Of a DNA stretch of 61,747 nucleotides, positions 43,395 to 51,923 are shown one piece after another (the first letter of the stretch is position 1; each line of letters begins with the position of its first letter). A program made the position numbers and the translations under genes. Source of the DNA: an uncultured Alistipes sp. (GTDB taxonomy: Bacteria > Bacteroidota > Bacteroidia > Bacteroidales > UBA932); NCBI GenBank assembly GCA_900544175.1, contig UQUN01000014.1, forward strand, positions 1-61,747, read 5' to 3'. Below the pieces are notes generated by a model, which searched no databases, was not told the DNA's origin, and saw only the letters and a list, made by a program, of their open reading frames with translations.

Positions 43395-44423
43395 CTACTT
43401 GAAATCAAGGGCCCTGGAGACGGGAGCCGCATCAAGGCCTCCGGTAAGTCCGGCGCGGAACTTGAAAAGACCGGCCACGGCAATCATGGCCGCATTGTCG
43501 GTCGTGAACTTGAATTCAGGGATGAAAGTTGTCCAGCCGCGCTTCTCGCCTTCGGAAGCGATACGGCTGCGCAGACCGGAGTTGGCCGACACTCCGCCGC
43601 CGATGGCCACCTGCTTTATGCCGGTCTGTTTCACGGCCTTAAGCAACTTGTCCATCAACACGTCTATCAGGGTCTTCTGAAAGGAAGCGCAGATATCGTT
43701 CATATTGTGCTGCATGAAGTCGGGATCCTCTTTCAGACGGTCGCGCACGAAATACAGCAGGGAGGTCTTCACTCCGCTGAAGCTGTAGTCCAGCCCGGGC
43801 ACATGCGGTTTGGCGAACTTGAACCGCTCCGGGTCACCCTGCGCCGCCAGTTTGTCCACTATCGGACCGCCGGGATATCCGAGGCCGAGCAGCTTGGCAC
43901 ATTTGTCGAATGCCTCTCCCACCGCATCATCTATAGTCCGTCCCAACACCTCGAAATGCAGCGGGTCGTCCACCCTCACTATCTGGGAGTGACCGCCCGA
44001 GACCAGCAGGGCCAGGAACGGGAACTGCGGACAGCGGTACTCCTTGCCCTCCTGCCGGATGAAATGCGAGAGGATATGCCCCTGCAGATGGTTGACATCC
44101 ACCAGAGGCTTGTTTATGGACAACGAAAGTCCCTTGGCGAAAGACACCCCCACGAGCAGCGAGCCCAAGAGGCCGGGGCCGCGGGTATAGGCTATCGCAT
44201 CTATCTGCTCCGGTCTCACTCCGGCCTGATCCAGGGCCTGGCTGACCACCGGCACTATATTCTGCTGATGGGCACGGGATGCCAGCTCGGGCACCACCCC
44301 GCCGTATCTGCGGTGAATCTCCTGCGAAGCCATCATATTGGACAACAGGGTCTCACCCCGCAGTACCGCTGCCGACGTATCGTCGCACGATGATTCAATT
44401 CCAAGTATTATCTCTTCTGCCAT
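43395..44423 (-). CDS. tsaD: tRNA N6-adenosine threonylcarbamoyltransferase TsaD
   Basis: 342 residues from the ATG at 44423. ASKHA-fold enzyme that transfers threonylcarbamoyl to A37 of ANN-decoding tRNAs. Motifs: ILGIESSCDDTSAAVL, VPELASRAHQQNIVPVV (metal-binding His), VDVNHLQGHILSHF, LALLVSGGHSQIV and AIGGGVSANSGLRSRI. Codons upstream of 44423 are open but lie over the promoter and are not TsaD-like. First in a unit with the FAD oxidoreductase and GH29. Confidence 0.97.
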   Translation of the reverse strand: MAEEIILGIESSCDDTSAAVLRGETLLSNMMASQEIHRRYGGVVPELASRAHQQNIVPVVSQALDQAGVRPEQIDAIAYTRGPGLLGSLLVGVSFAKGLSLSINKPLVDVNHLQGHILSHFIRQEGKEYRCPQFPFLALLVSGGHSQIVRVDDPLHFEVLGRTIDDAVGEAFDKCAKLLGLGYPGGPIVDKLAAQGDPERFKFAKPHVPGLDYSFSGVKTSLLYFVRDRLKEDPDFMQHNMNDICASFQKTLIDVLMDKLLKAVKQTGIKQVAIGGGVSANSGLRSRIASEGEKRGWTTFIPEFKFTTDNAAMIAVAGLFKFRAGLTGGLDAAPVSRALDFK

Positions 44424-44443
44424 ATTTCTGTCTTTACGAAGCA

Positions 44444-44481
44444 CAAAAGTACTAAACAAATCCGAATCTTTGTTATCTTTG
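44444..44481. promoter_or_regulatory. Divergent promoters for tsaD and the AAA/PD-(D/E)XK gene
   Basis: TACTTTTG on the minus strand (44444-44451) serves tsaD; TATCTTTG on the plus strand (44474-44481) ends 24 bp before the ATG at 44506. Another minus-strand TACTTTTG lies at 44491-44498. Confidence 0.6.
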
Positions 44482-44505
44482 TCATTGGAGCAAAAGTATA
44501 TCGGC

Positions 44506-46053
44506 ATGAAATATCCTATAGGCGTACAGAATTTCGAGAAGATCCGCAGTGACAGCTATCTTTACATCGACAAGACCGAGTTCATCTACAAGTTAGTGAG
44601 CGAGGGAAGCTATTACTTTCTCAGCCGGCCCAGAAGATTCGGCAAGAGCCTGCTCATCTCCACACTGGAAGCGTATTTCCAGGGAAAAAAGGAACTGTTC
44701 GAGGGGTTGGCGATAGATACCTTAGAGAAAGAGTGGACTGCCAGGCCGGTACTGCACATAGACCTGAACATCGAGAGATACAATAAATCGGATAATCTCT
44801 ACGACATCCTGAACAAATCCCTGTCTGACTGGGAAAGCATGTACGGGAACAACCCTGCCGAGACATCGCTGTCCCTACGCCTTGCAGGAATAATACAGCG
44901 GGCTCACGAACAGACCGGCCACCGCGTAGCCATCCTCGTGGACGAATACGACAAGCCGCTGCTCCAGGCTATCGGGAACAAACCTTTGCAAGAGGAATTC
45001 CGAAGCATACTCAAGCCGTTCTACGGAGTACTCAAGACCATGGACGGACATATCAAGTTCGCGATGCTCACAGGTGTTACGAAATTCGGGAAGGTCAGCG
45101 TGTTCAGCGATCTCAACAACATGGAGGACATCTCCATGCTTCCACAGTACGTAAGTCTGTGCGGAATAACTGAAAGCGAGATCCATCAGTATATGGAGGA
45201 AGGGGTGAAACAACTGGCTGCTGTACAAGGACTCTCCTATGACGAGACATGCCGCAGACTTAAAGAGATGTACGACGGATACCATTTCACACCAGGCACC
45301 GAAGGCATATACAACCCGTTCAGTCTGCTCAACACATTTAAGAACAGCAAGTTCGGAAGCTACTGGTTCGAGACCGGCACTCCCACATATCTCGTAGAGC
45401 TGCTCAAGGAAAACAAATGCAATCTGGAGAACATGGCCGAAGCCGTCACCGATATCGAGACCCTCAACAGCGTGTATGGCGATGACGAGCCCCTCCCGGT
45501 CATCTACCAGAGCGGGTATCTCACCATTAAGGGATACGACTCTGAATTCGAATCATATACATTAGGATTCCCTAACAAGGAGGTCGAGGAAGGATTCATG
45601 AAATTTCTCGTCCCCTACTACACTCCTATCCGTAAATCCGCAGCCAATTTTGAAATCATGCAGTTCGTTCTGGATATACGTTCCGGAAACGTGGATGCAT
45701 TCATGACCCGCCTCCAGAGCTTCATGGCCGACACCCCATACGAGCTCATACGCGACCAGGAGCTCCACTACCAGAACGTCCTCTTCATTGTGTGCAAGCT
45801 TATGGGATTCTACGTGCAGGCCGAGTACCGCACCTCTCAGGGGCGCATCAACCTCCTGCTCCAGACCGATAAGTTCGTCTATATCATGGAGTTCAAGCTG
45901 GAAGGCTCGACAGAGGAGGCACTGCAGCAGATTGAAGAGCGCAACTACGCCGCGCCCTTCGCCTCCGACCCGCGCCGGATTATGAAAATCGGCATCAGCT
46001 TCTCTTCCAGCACCCGCAATATAGACAAATGGCTGACAGATGCCGGTAACTGA
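44506..46053 (+). CDS. AAA-ATPase-like protein with PD-(D/E)XK nuclease domain
   Basis: 515 residues from the ATG at 44506. Begins with the family hallmark KYPIGVQNFEKIRSDSYLYI (AAA_11-type N-terminus), P-loop FLSRPRRFGKSLLISTLEAY, Walker B-like RVAILVDEYDKPLLQ, and a C-terminal PDDEXK_9 domain: YVQAEYRTSQGRINLLLQTD followed by YIMEFKLEGSTEEALQQI (the E-x-K). This is one of the most multiplied families in Bacteroidota genomes; its role is unknown. Recognised as single-gene unit with its own promoter. Confidence 0.93.
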   Translation: MKYPIGVQNFEKIRSDSYLYIDKTEFIYKLVSEGSYYFLSRPRRFGKSLLISTLEAYFQGKKELFEGLAIDTLEKEWTARPVLHIDLNIERYNKSDNLYDILNKSLSDWESMYGNNPAETSLSLRLAGIIQRAHEQTGHRVAILVDEYDKPLLQAIGNKPLQEEFRSILKPFYGVLKTMDGHIKFAMLTGVTKFGKVSVFSDLNNMEDISMLPQYVSLCGITESEIHQYMEEGVKQLAAVQGLSYDETCRRLKEMYDGYHFTPGTEGIYNPFSLLNTFKNSKFGSYWFETGTPTYLVELLKENKCNLENMAEAVTDIETLNSVYGDDEPLPVIYQSGYLTIKGYDSEFESYTLGFPNKEVEEGFMKFLVPYYTPIRKSAANFEIMQFVLDIRSGNVDAFMTRLQSFMADTPYELIRDQELHYQNVLFIVCKLMGFYVQAEYRTSQGRINLLLQTDKFVYIMEFKLEGSTEEALQQIEERNYAAPFASDPRRIMKIGISFSSSTRNIDKWLTDAGN

Positions 46054-46186
46054 CTTATCACTGATTCCGCCATACCGGCTGGCTGATAGCCAGATTTCCC
46101 GCTCGTCCTGCTGTACCATGGGAATTCCCTTGCCGGGTAGTAATGCCTGCAGCCTATCTACCTCCTATGAAGTTTTCCCATATCAT

Positions 46187-46869
46187 TCAAAGCAACGGCG
46201 TCATATATAAAGGCAGGTACGCGATTCCATCTTCGATTTTCACATCCTTATCGTGAAGCACGTAGGGTGTGGATAACCGGGAGCCGTATTTGGCGATACA
46301 TTTTCTCAATGAGTTCAGTGTGTAACGCTGTCCGGATTTTACCTCAATGGGTGAAATATTATGTCTGCTGGTCGTTACAGGTTTGGCTATCAGGAAGTCA
46401 ATTTCCATACGGTCTTCGGCTGATGTCCGGGAACTGTTGCTGAAAAAATAAAGTTTGTGTCCTGCCGCCCGAAGCATTTGCGCCACGATATTCTCCACCA
46501 ACATTCCCCCGTTCACTTCCAGCTTGTCAAACATCAGTTTCCGGCAAAGGTCCGCACTTACGATTCCACGTTCGTCAAAGGCGTGGCTGATGAGCAGTCC
46601 TGTATCACCCATATAGCATTTCAGCGTAGTACGTTCTTCATTCAGTTTCAGCCCGATGCTCGGTGCTGTCGAATTATAACAGCAGTTGATGATTTTAGCG
46701 TCACCTTGCTGAAGTCCACCAGAATGTAAGACTCGTATTCTTTGCGTGCGAATTCTTCTACGATATAACTTTTCCCTATACGCCTGGCCCCTTCTATCAA
46801 AAGCGCTGTATCACCCTTATGAATCTTCTTCCATTCCAGCAGTTTATCGTATATCTTTATATTTCACAT
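46187..46869 (-). pseudogene. Remnant of an AAA/DUF4143 ATPase gene
   Basis: The 5' part (46864 downwards) encodes the typical start of this family: IYDKLLEWKK, then LLIEGARRIGKSYIVEEFAR and YESYILVDFSK, but the ATG (46869) is followed at once by TGA and the frame stops near 46655. The 3' part (46612-46187) resumes in the C-terminal DUF4143 domain (GGMLVENIVAQMLRAAGHKL, MEIDFLIAKP, SPIEVKSGQRYT). Roughly 170 residues in the middle are missing. A deletion plus nonsense and frame damage is the simplest reading. Confidence 0.85.
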
Positions 46870-46948
46870 ATTCAAGATTATCACATCAGCAAATATGCAC
46901 ATTTTCAAGAAAATGTACATCCACAGCACAGCAGAGTTGGGAACAGTC

Positions 46949-48024
46949 TTATTTGAACCGGTATTTGATTATCGCATATTCCTCACCGGATTCCGATACG
47001 GGCCGTACCGACAGCAGCTCATCGTCCTTCATGCCCTCGAAGAGCCTTTCCGTAGGGGTGATGGCGGCGAAGTCCTCCGGGATACCGGTGATTTCCACAT
47101 TCTGGGAATATTCGCCGGTGCGGGTGTTGTAGAGGCCGAGGTAAGGGAAACTCTTCTCCCCGATACTGACTGAATAGGATATGAGGACGTTCTCTCCGGC
47201 AGCTGAAATCCAGTTGAAAATCAGGCGGCTGGAGGTCAAGGACATCAGTCCGTCGAAGGTCAGGTCGCCGTACTCGAAGCGGTATTTGCCCAGGCGCATG
47301 AGGAATGAAGGCACGGGACGGCCTCCATCCAGGATATATACCGTATCGTTGAAATTATTGTAGATAAATGGATTGTCCCTGTCTCCGAAAATGTAGTTCT
47401 CCCCCATTACGACCTCCTCCGGCAGCATCTCGCGGCTCCGCTCCGAGACTGCGGTCAGCTCGTCAGTGACGGCATCCCAGCGCAGCATGTCCTGCACGGG
47501 AGAGTTCGAGGACGCATACAGAATCATGTCGCCCCCCTGAAGAAAAACGAGGAGAGATAGATGCCGGAGTTCATCAGGGCCGACTGGTCGGAACTGCTGA
47601 TGAAGCTGCCGTCCTCCCCGTAAATCAGTATCTTCTGGGTATTGTAGTCGAACACGTAGAGCCTTCCGCCGCTCATCCCGATGCCCTGCGGGCTCAGATA
47701 TTCCCCGGGACCGCGGCCCTTCGCGCCGATACGCCTGACGAAACTCCCGTCCTTGGCGTACTCGTAGACCGTCTCCGACGACACGATGTAGTATGCGTTC
47801 TCGGACTCGTGGACATCCTCGATTATTCCTATGACCGGAGCTCCGGCGGAATTATCCAGTTTCACTATAGACACATCATCGATCAGGACTTCGGAAGGTA
47901 CCTGCACTGCCTCATTCCTAACAGACATATTGAACACGGAGAATTCGGGCATTCCGGTCCTGGCCGCACATGAGGCCAGCAGCACGGCTGCAACAAGCGA
48001 TAGGAAACAACGTGTTTTATTCAT
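46949..48024 (-). pseudogene. 6-bladed beta-propeller lipoprotein gene with a frameshift
   Basis: From the ATG at 48024: lipobox VLLASC, then GSFVRRIGAKGRGPGEYL (family GRGPGEF/Y turn), ending SGIYLSSFFFRGAT at a TGA (47526-47524). The second half continues in another frame from GGDMILYASSN to the stop at 46949. The shift occurs at a run of six G (minus strand, about 47531-47536); adding one G gives a single frame of about 358 residues, the same length as the intact relative at 8427. It could be a mutation, a slippage switch or a sequencing error. Confidence 0.85.
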
Positions 48025-48087
48025 GATTTTATATAAATTTTTGAACAAATTTAAAAACAAATATCTATTTTCCATCTATTTTATTTA

Positions 48088-48095
48088 TAAATTTG
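48088..48095 (+). promoter_or_regulatory. TAnnTTTG -7 box for the 48122 gene
   Basis: TAAATTTG, ending 26 bp before the ATG at 48122. Confidence 0.55.
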
Positions 48096-48121
48096 CAGGA
48101 GATTCATTAACACATGGAACT

Positions 48122-48424
48122 ATGACAGACTTATTTTTGATAACTATGGCCATCGTCAACTCCTTGTTGTTGCTCGTTTTTTATCGGACACTCCATGTAA
48201 AAGCAGAAGCCAGGAATAAAATATTCCACTTCCAGTTCTCAGACGGCCTGGACTTCATCAACTATCTGGCAAAAGATTTTCTGCTTTCCATGATATTGAC
48301 CCACCTGATGCTGTTCTGCGGTCTTGGGGAACGCTTCGCACTGTGGATTGCCGTCGGCCTCCACATTATAGCCGACATCCTCATTGTTTCTCTGAGGTAT
48401 CTAAAGCACCGTCAGAATGCGTAA
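48122..48424 (+). CDS. Small membrane protein, unknown function
   Basis: 100 residues with three hydrophobic stretches: about 3-22 (LFLITMAIVNSLLLLVFY), 48-64 and 70-92 (LWIAVGLHIIADILIVSLRY). Not recognised. It has a promoter box at a normal distance and lies 40 bp before the alpha/beta hydrolase, which also has a box of its own. An open frame continues upstream to 47831 but over the opposite gene and the promoter, so 48122 is the better start. Confidence 0.55.
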   Translation: MTDLFLITMAIVNSLLLLVFYRTLHVKAEARNKIFHFQFSDGLDFINYLAKDFLLSMILTHLMLFCGLGERFALWIAVGLHIIADILIVSLRYLKHRQNA

Positions 48425-48432
48425 AAAATTCG

Positions 48433-48440
48433 TATTTTTG
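48433..48440 (+). promoter_or_regulatory. TAnnTTTG -7 box for the alpha/beta hydrolase
   Basis: TATTTTTG, ending 24 bp before the ATG at 48465. Confidence 0.6.
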
Positions 48441-48464
48441 CAAAAACTGATAACACTGACTGTC

Positions 48465-49874
48465 ATGAAACGATTCCTCTGCATCCTATCAACCTTCATC
48501 ACACTCTTGTCCACCGCCAATGCCCAGCAGAGCAGGCTCTTGGGTTCGTGGAACGGCAAGCTGAAAGCCGGAGGAAACAGCCTCACACTGGTATTGCATT
48601 TTACCGTGGACTCGCTTGGAAAGACATATTTCTTCCTCGACAGTCCGGATCAGGGAGCCGAGGGTATACCTGGAGAAGTCGCGCTGCTTGACAACGACTC
48701 CGTTTCGGTGACAATACCGATGATCGGAGCGGCCTATCAAGGCAGGCTGGTAATGACGGAGACGGCTGAGGGAAGCAGACCGTCCGGGGAGATCCACGGA
48801 ACCTTCTCCCAGATGGGAATGCAGTTCCCGCTGAATCTTCAGATGGGTGTGCCGCTGCTGAACCGGCCGCAGGAGCCGCAGCCGCCGTACCCATACCGGA
48901 CGGAGGAAGTGACATTCTCCAGCGGAGCGGACGGAGCCGTCATGGCCGGAACACTCACCTGGCCGACGGGCCATGAGGACAATGGCTCGGAATCCGGCAA
49001 CATTCCCGCAGTACTGATGATCACCGGCAGCGGCTCGCAGAACCGGGATGAGGAAATATTCAACCACAAGCCGTTTCTTGTGCTGGCCGACTGGCTGGCC
49101 CGTCACGGCATAGCCTCCCTGCGCTACGACGACCGTGGAATGGGAGAATCCGAAAGAGGCACCGTAGAAATCACCACTGAGACCAATATGCAGGACGCTC
49201 TCGCCGGCATCAGATATCTTAGGAGCCTCGGAGAGTTCGGCCCTGTGGGAGCCATAGGGCACAGCGAAGGCGGGCAGATAGTATTCATGTTAGGTGCCGC
49301 AGACGAGGCTGACTTCATCATCAGCATGGCCGGCCCGGGAATGCGCGGCGACAGCATCCTCGTGGAGCAGAACCGCCTGATACTCACCAAATCCGGATTC
49401 ACCTCCGAATCAGCCGACAACTACAGCCGCGTCCTCTCCGGCATGCTGGAATTGAAAATGGAAGGATACGCAACTGACAGTCCGGAGACACTGGTAGACA
49501 GCCTCATAACCGCACTCGAAGCGCAGAATATGCCGTTCGGCTCCGAAGCCAATCTTGCAGCCGTCTGGGAAACGATAGACAATCCCTGGATGCTGTATTT
49601 CCTGCAAGCCACCCCCGTCCAGGACATATCCCGAACCACATGCCCCGTATTTGCCCTCAACGGCAGTCTCGACCTGCAGGTTCCGCCGGCCAACTTAGAG
49701 CACATCCGCAGACATCTGCCAGATGGCCCTCTCAACAAGTTCAAGGAATACCCCGGCCTCAACCACCTGTTCCAGCCCTGCACAACAGGCATGCCCACAG
49801 AATACGGCAGCATCGAGATCACTATCTCCCCGGAAGTGCTGGACGACATCACCGAATGGATACTCTCTTTCTGA
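48465..49874 (+). CDS. Exported alpha/beta hydrolase (S9/DLH-like)
   Basis: 469 residues from the ATG at 48465, with a signal peptide (about 1-18, ending TANAQQ). The first 130 residues form a beta-rich domain (LGSWNGKLKAGGNSLTLVLH) common in Bacteroidota hydrolases. The catalytic domain has VLMITGSGSQNRDEEIFNH, SLRYDDRGMGESERG, the nucleophile elbow GAIGHSEGGQIVFMLG, and a late Asp/His region (LNGSLDLQVPP, YPGLNHLFQPC). A peptidase or esterase on exported substrates is likely, exact substrate unknown. It is convergent with rloB, 9 bp apart. Confidence 0.9.
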   Translation: MKRFLCILSTFITLLSTANAQQSRLLGSWNGKLKAGGNSLTLVLHFTVDSLGKTYFFLDSPDQGAEGIPGEVALLDNDSVSVTIPMIGAAYQGRLVMTETAEGSRPSGEIHGTFSQMGMQFPLNLQMGVPLLNRPQEPQPPYPYRTEEVTFSSGADGAVMAGTLTWPTGHEDNGSESGNIPAVLMITGSGSQNRDEEIFNHKPFLVLADWLARHGIASLRYDDRGMGESERGTVEITTETNMQDALAGIRYLRSLGEFGPVGAIGHSEGGQIVFMLGAADEADFIISMAGPGMRGDSILVEQNRLILTKSGFTSESADNYSRVLSGMLELKMEGYATDSPETLVDSLITALEAQNMPFGSEANLAAVWETIDNPWMLYFLQATPVQDISRTTCPVFALNGSLDLQVPPANLEHIRRHLPDGPLNKFKEYPGLNHLFQPCTTGMPTEYGSIEITISPEVLDDITEWILSF

Positions 49875-49883
49875 TGCGGGACG

Positions 49884-50573
49884 TTATAATCCCTTCAATA
49901 ACACCTCCGGGTGCCTCAATTCTTCTATCAGACAGTCAACAGTTGTACATGGATTGCACTCTGATGGTTTTTGCCCTTTCCTATACCCTGCCCTCAAGCG
50001 TATGGCATGGGATACAGCGGACTGCTCATTACCCAAAGAGGTGATTATACCATAAATTTCTCTCGAACTCTTTTGATACCTGAACGATTCATAACCTCTG
50101 TGACTGCGCACTTTACTCTCAATCTTGTCAATATACGCAGTACGGCTTACAGCTGTGTCCAGATACTGAAAGTGCAGCAAAAACCACAGTTCAAATGCCT
50201 CATTGCTCCATGCGGATTGGAAGCCGTATTGCCCGGCAAGTCCTATTGCCTTATCAAAATCATCATTATCGTCTTTATCAAACACCACCCAAACCCTGTC
50301 AAATTCAAGCTGGCTTGCCCGTTCAATCTCCTCCTTTTTCTCCCTTGTCCACTTCACAAGCGAACACGTGGAACGTCCCGTTCCTTTAATGGCAGGTTTT
50401 TCCAAAACCGCAGAATAATGATTGTCTATAAATGCCTTAAAATAATTCGGTTCTGTCTCTGTTCCCTCACACACAATGAGAAAACGGACAATCTTCGACC
50501 GCACATTCTTCCTGCGCTTTCCTAAGGCTTTCGCCTCACGCCTTCGCAGCTTGAACTGCTCTCTCTTTCCCAT
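49884..50573 (-). CDS. rloB: RloB family protein (AbiLii-like)
   Basis: 229 residues from the ATG at 50573. Basic N-terminus, then the Toprim-like signature FLIVCEGTETEPNYFKAF (Glu in CEGTETE) and the acidic pair VWVVFDKDDNDDFDKA, then SNEAFELWFLLHFQYLDTAV, the RloB hallmark. RloB accompanies the ATPase RloA; the same pairing is called AbiLi/AbiLii in lactococcal abortive infection. Two bases separate it from the RloA stop (TGA-AT-ATG), so the genes are coupled. A TTG at 50579 is a less likely start. Confidence 0.9.
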   Translation of the reverse strand: MGKREQFKLRRREAKALGKRRKNVRSKIVRFLIVCEGTETEPNYFKAFIDNHYSAVLEKPAIKGTGRSTCSLVKWTREKKEEIERASQLEFDRVWVVFDKDDNDDFDKAIGLAGQYGFQSAWSNEAFELWFLLHFQYLDTAVSRTAYIDKIESKVRSHRGYESFRYQKSSREIYGIITSLGNEQSAVSHAIRLRAGYRKGQKPSECNPCTTVDCLIEELRHPEVLLKGL

Positions 50574-50575
50574 AT

Positions 50576-51814
50576 TCAATAATGTAAAAACGGTATCGCA
50601 CCATATCTTCCCTCGATATAATCCTTCTCAATGCTGCGGTCATTACGGACTTTGACACCCCTGCCATCCTTAAATTCCACAAGTGAATAGAGGTCACTCG
50701 ACTCCGTCCTGTCCTTTTCAGTAAACCATATCTGGTCCCTGCGCAGATACGCAAGGTCGAGCAGATTGGTATCATGTGTAGTACAGATCAGCTGCGCTCC
50801 ATTAGGATTCGTATTCCTGCTCATGAACAGTTTAACGATACTTCTGGTCAACATCGGATGTAATCTTACATCAAGCTCGTCTACCAGCAACAGTGTCCCA
50901 TTTTTCAAAGCGAAAAACAGTGGACCGGAGAAGGAAATCACCTGCTGGGTTCCTTCCGATTCCATCAATGCCTTACTGAACATCCGCTCACTTACGACAT
51001 TTCCGTCATTGTCATAAATGTCATGGACCGTACGCATCTCATATTCATGCAATCCCTTAAACTCCACCCTCTTTCCTTTATCCATATAATAGTAGCGCGC
51101 TTCCTGGACTTTCAAATCCTTAAAACCCAATTGCAGGTAGCGGTAAAATTCCAGAATATCACTGCATTCCTCCCGGTCTTCCTGAAACATCCTCATAGTA
51201 AAGTTGTCATTCTCCTTTGAACTCCTGCGTGAGAAATCATACATTCCACGGAAAAAGCCGATAATCGATTCTGCCTTTTTACCATTCAACTGTGCCACCA
51301 ATGACAGAAAAAGCCTGTTCTCCGGTGTTGATTCCTCCTTCCCGACTCCTTCTGCAAACCTTGCAGACGAGATATGAAAATCCTGGCCATTTCTCTCAAA
51401 CAGGCAGAACTCACGTTCTTTCAGATTTTTCTCATACAGCCATTCAGCGATTACTCTTTTCTGATCATGCTCAATGCCATAACGGTATTTTGCATCTCCG
51501 ATAAGAAATTGTATTTCGTAAGAAGTAGGTTGCGAGGCCGATGTCTCATCCAGAAGGAACGGGTCGAACGCCAGCTGATCGTCAGGATTCAAGCGGACTG
51601 AGGACAAGACCATATCTTTCATTGCCAGGATGGCCATCAGCACATTGCTCTTACCGCTCGAATTTGCTCCATACATCACTGCCGCCGGCAACAACCGGCA
51701 TCCGCCTGCCTCAACAATCGAGTCTTTAAGTTCCTTTATCGAGGTTGCCTCCATCCTAAGTGACCGTTCTTCTCTGAATGAACGGAAGTTTTGGAATGTA
51801 AAATTTACAAGCAT
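50576..51814 (-). CDS. rloA: RloA-type AAA ATPase (AbiLi-like)
   Basis: 412 residues, OLD/ABC-like ATPase. Starts with the family block LVNFTFQNFRSFREERSLRM, Walker A YGANSSGKSNVL (G49-S56), a long coiled central part, and near residue 300 the ABC-type Walker B TLLLVDELDVRLHPMLTRSI, followed by the switch His in QLICTTHDTNLLDLAYLRRD. With RloB it forms a putative phage-defence pair. The genes are AT-richer than the flanking hydrolase and MBOAT genes by eye, in keeping with acquisition by transfer. Confidence 0.9.
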   Translation of the reverse strand: MLVNFTFQNFRSFREERSLRMEATSIKELKDSIVEAGGCRLLPAAVMYGANSSGKSNVLMAILAMKDMVLSSVRLNPDDQLAFDPFLLDETSASQPTSYEIQFLIGDAKYRYGIEHDQKRVIAEWLYEKNLKEREFCLFERNGQDFHISSARFAEGVGKEESTPENRLFLSLVAQLNGKKAESIIGFFRGMYDFSRRSSKENDNFTMRMFQEDREECSDILEFYRYLQLGFKDLKVQEARYYYMDKGKRVEFKGLHEYEMRTVHDIYDNDGNVVSERMFSKALMESEGTQQVISFSGPLFFALKNGTLLLVDELDVRLHPMLTRSIVKLFMSRNTNPNGAQLICTTHDTNLLDLAYLRRDQIWFTEKDRTESSDLYSLVEFKDGRGVKVRNDRSIEKDYIEGRYGAIPFLHY

Positions 51815-51836
51815 CAGATTCTTTCAATTATTAATG

Positions 51837-51844
51837 CAAAATTA
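51837..51844 (-). promoter_or_regulatory. TAnnTTTG -7 box for rloA-rloB
   Basis: Reads TAATTTTG on the minus strand, 22 bp before the rloA ATG at 51814. Confidence 0.6.
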
Positions 51845-51923
51845 GAAAAAACAGTACACTGGTGCAAATATTTGAGAACATTTCTCAAATATTTAGATCA
51901 AAAGACCCAAATAAAGGCGACTG

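Noticed and set aside
46079..46096. CTGGCT/AGCCAG hairpin after the AAA/PD-(D/E)XK gene as a terminator
   Set aside because: Short stem with no T-run on either side.
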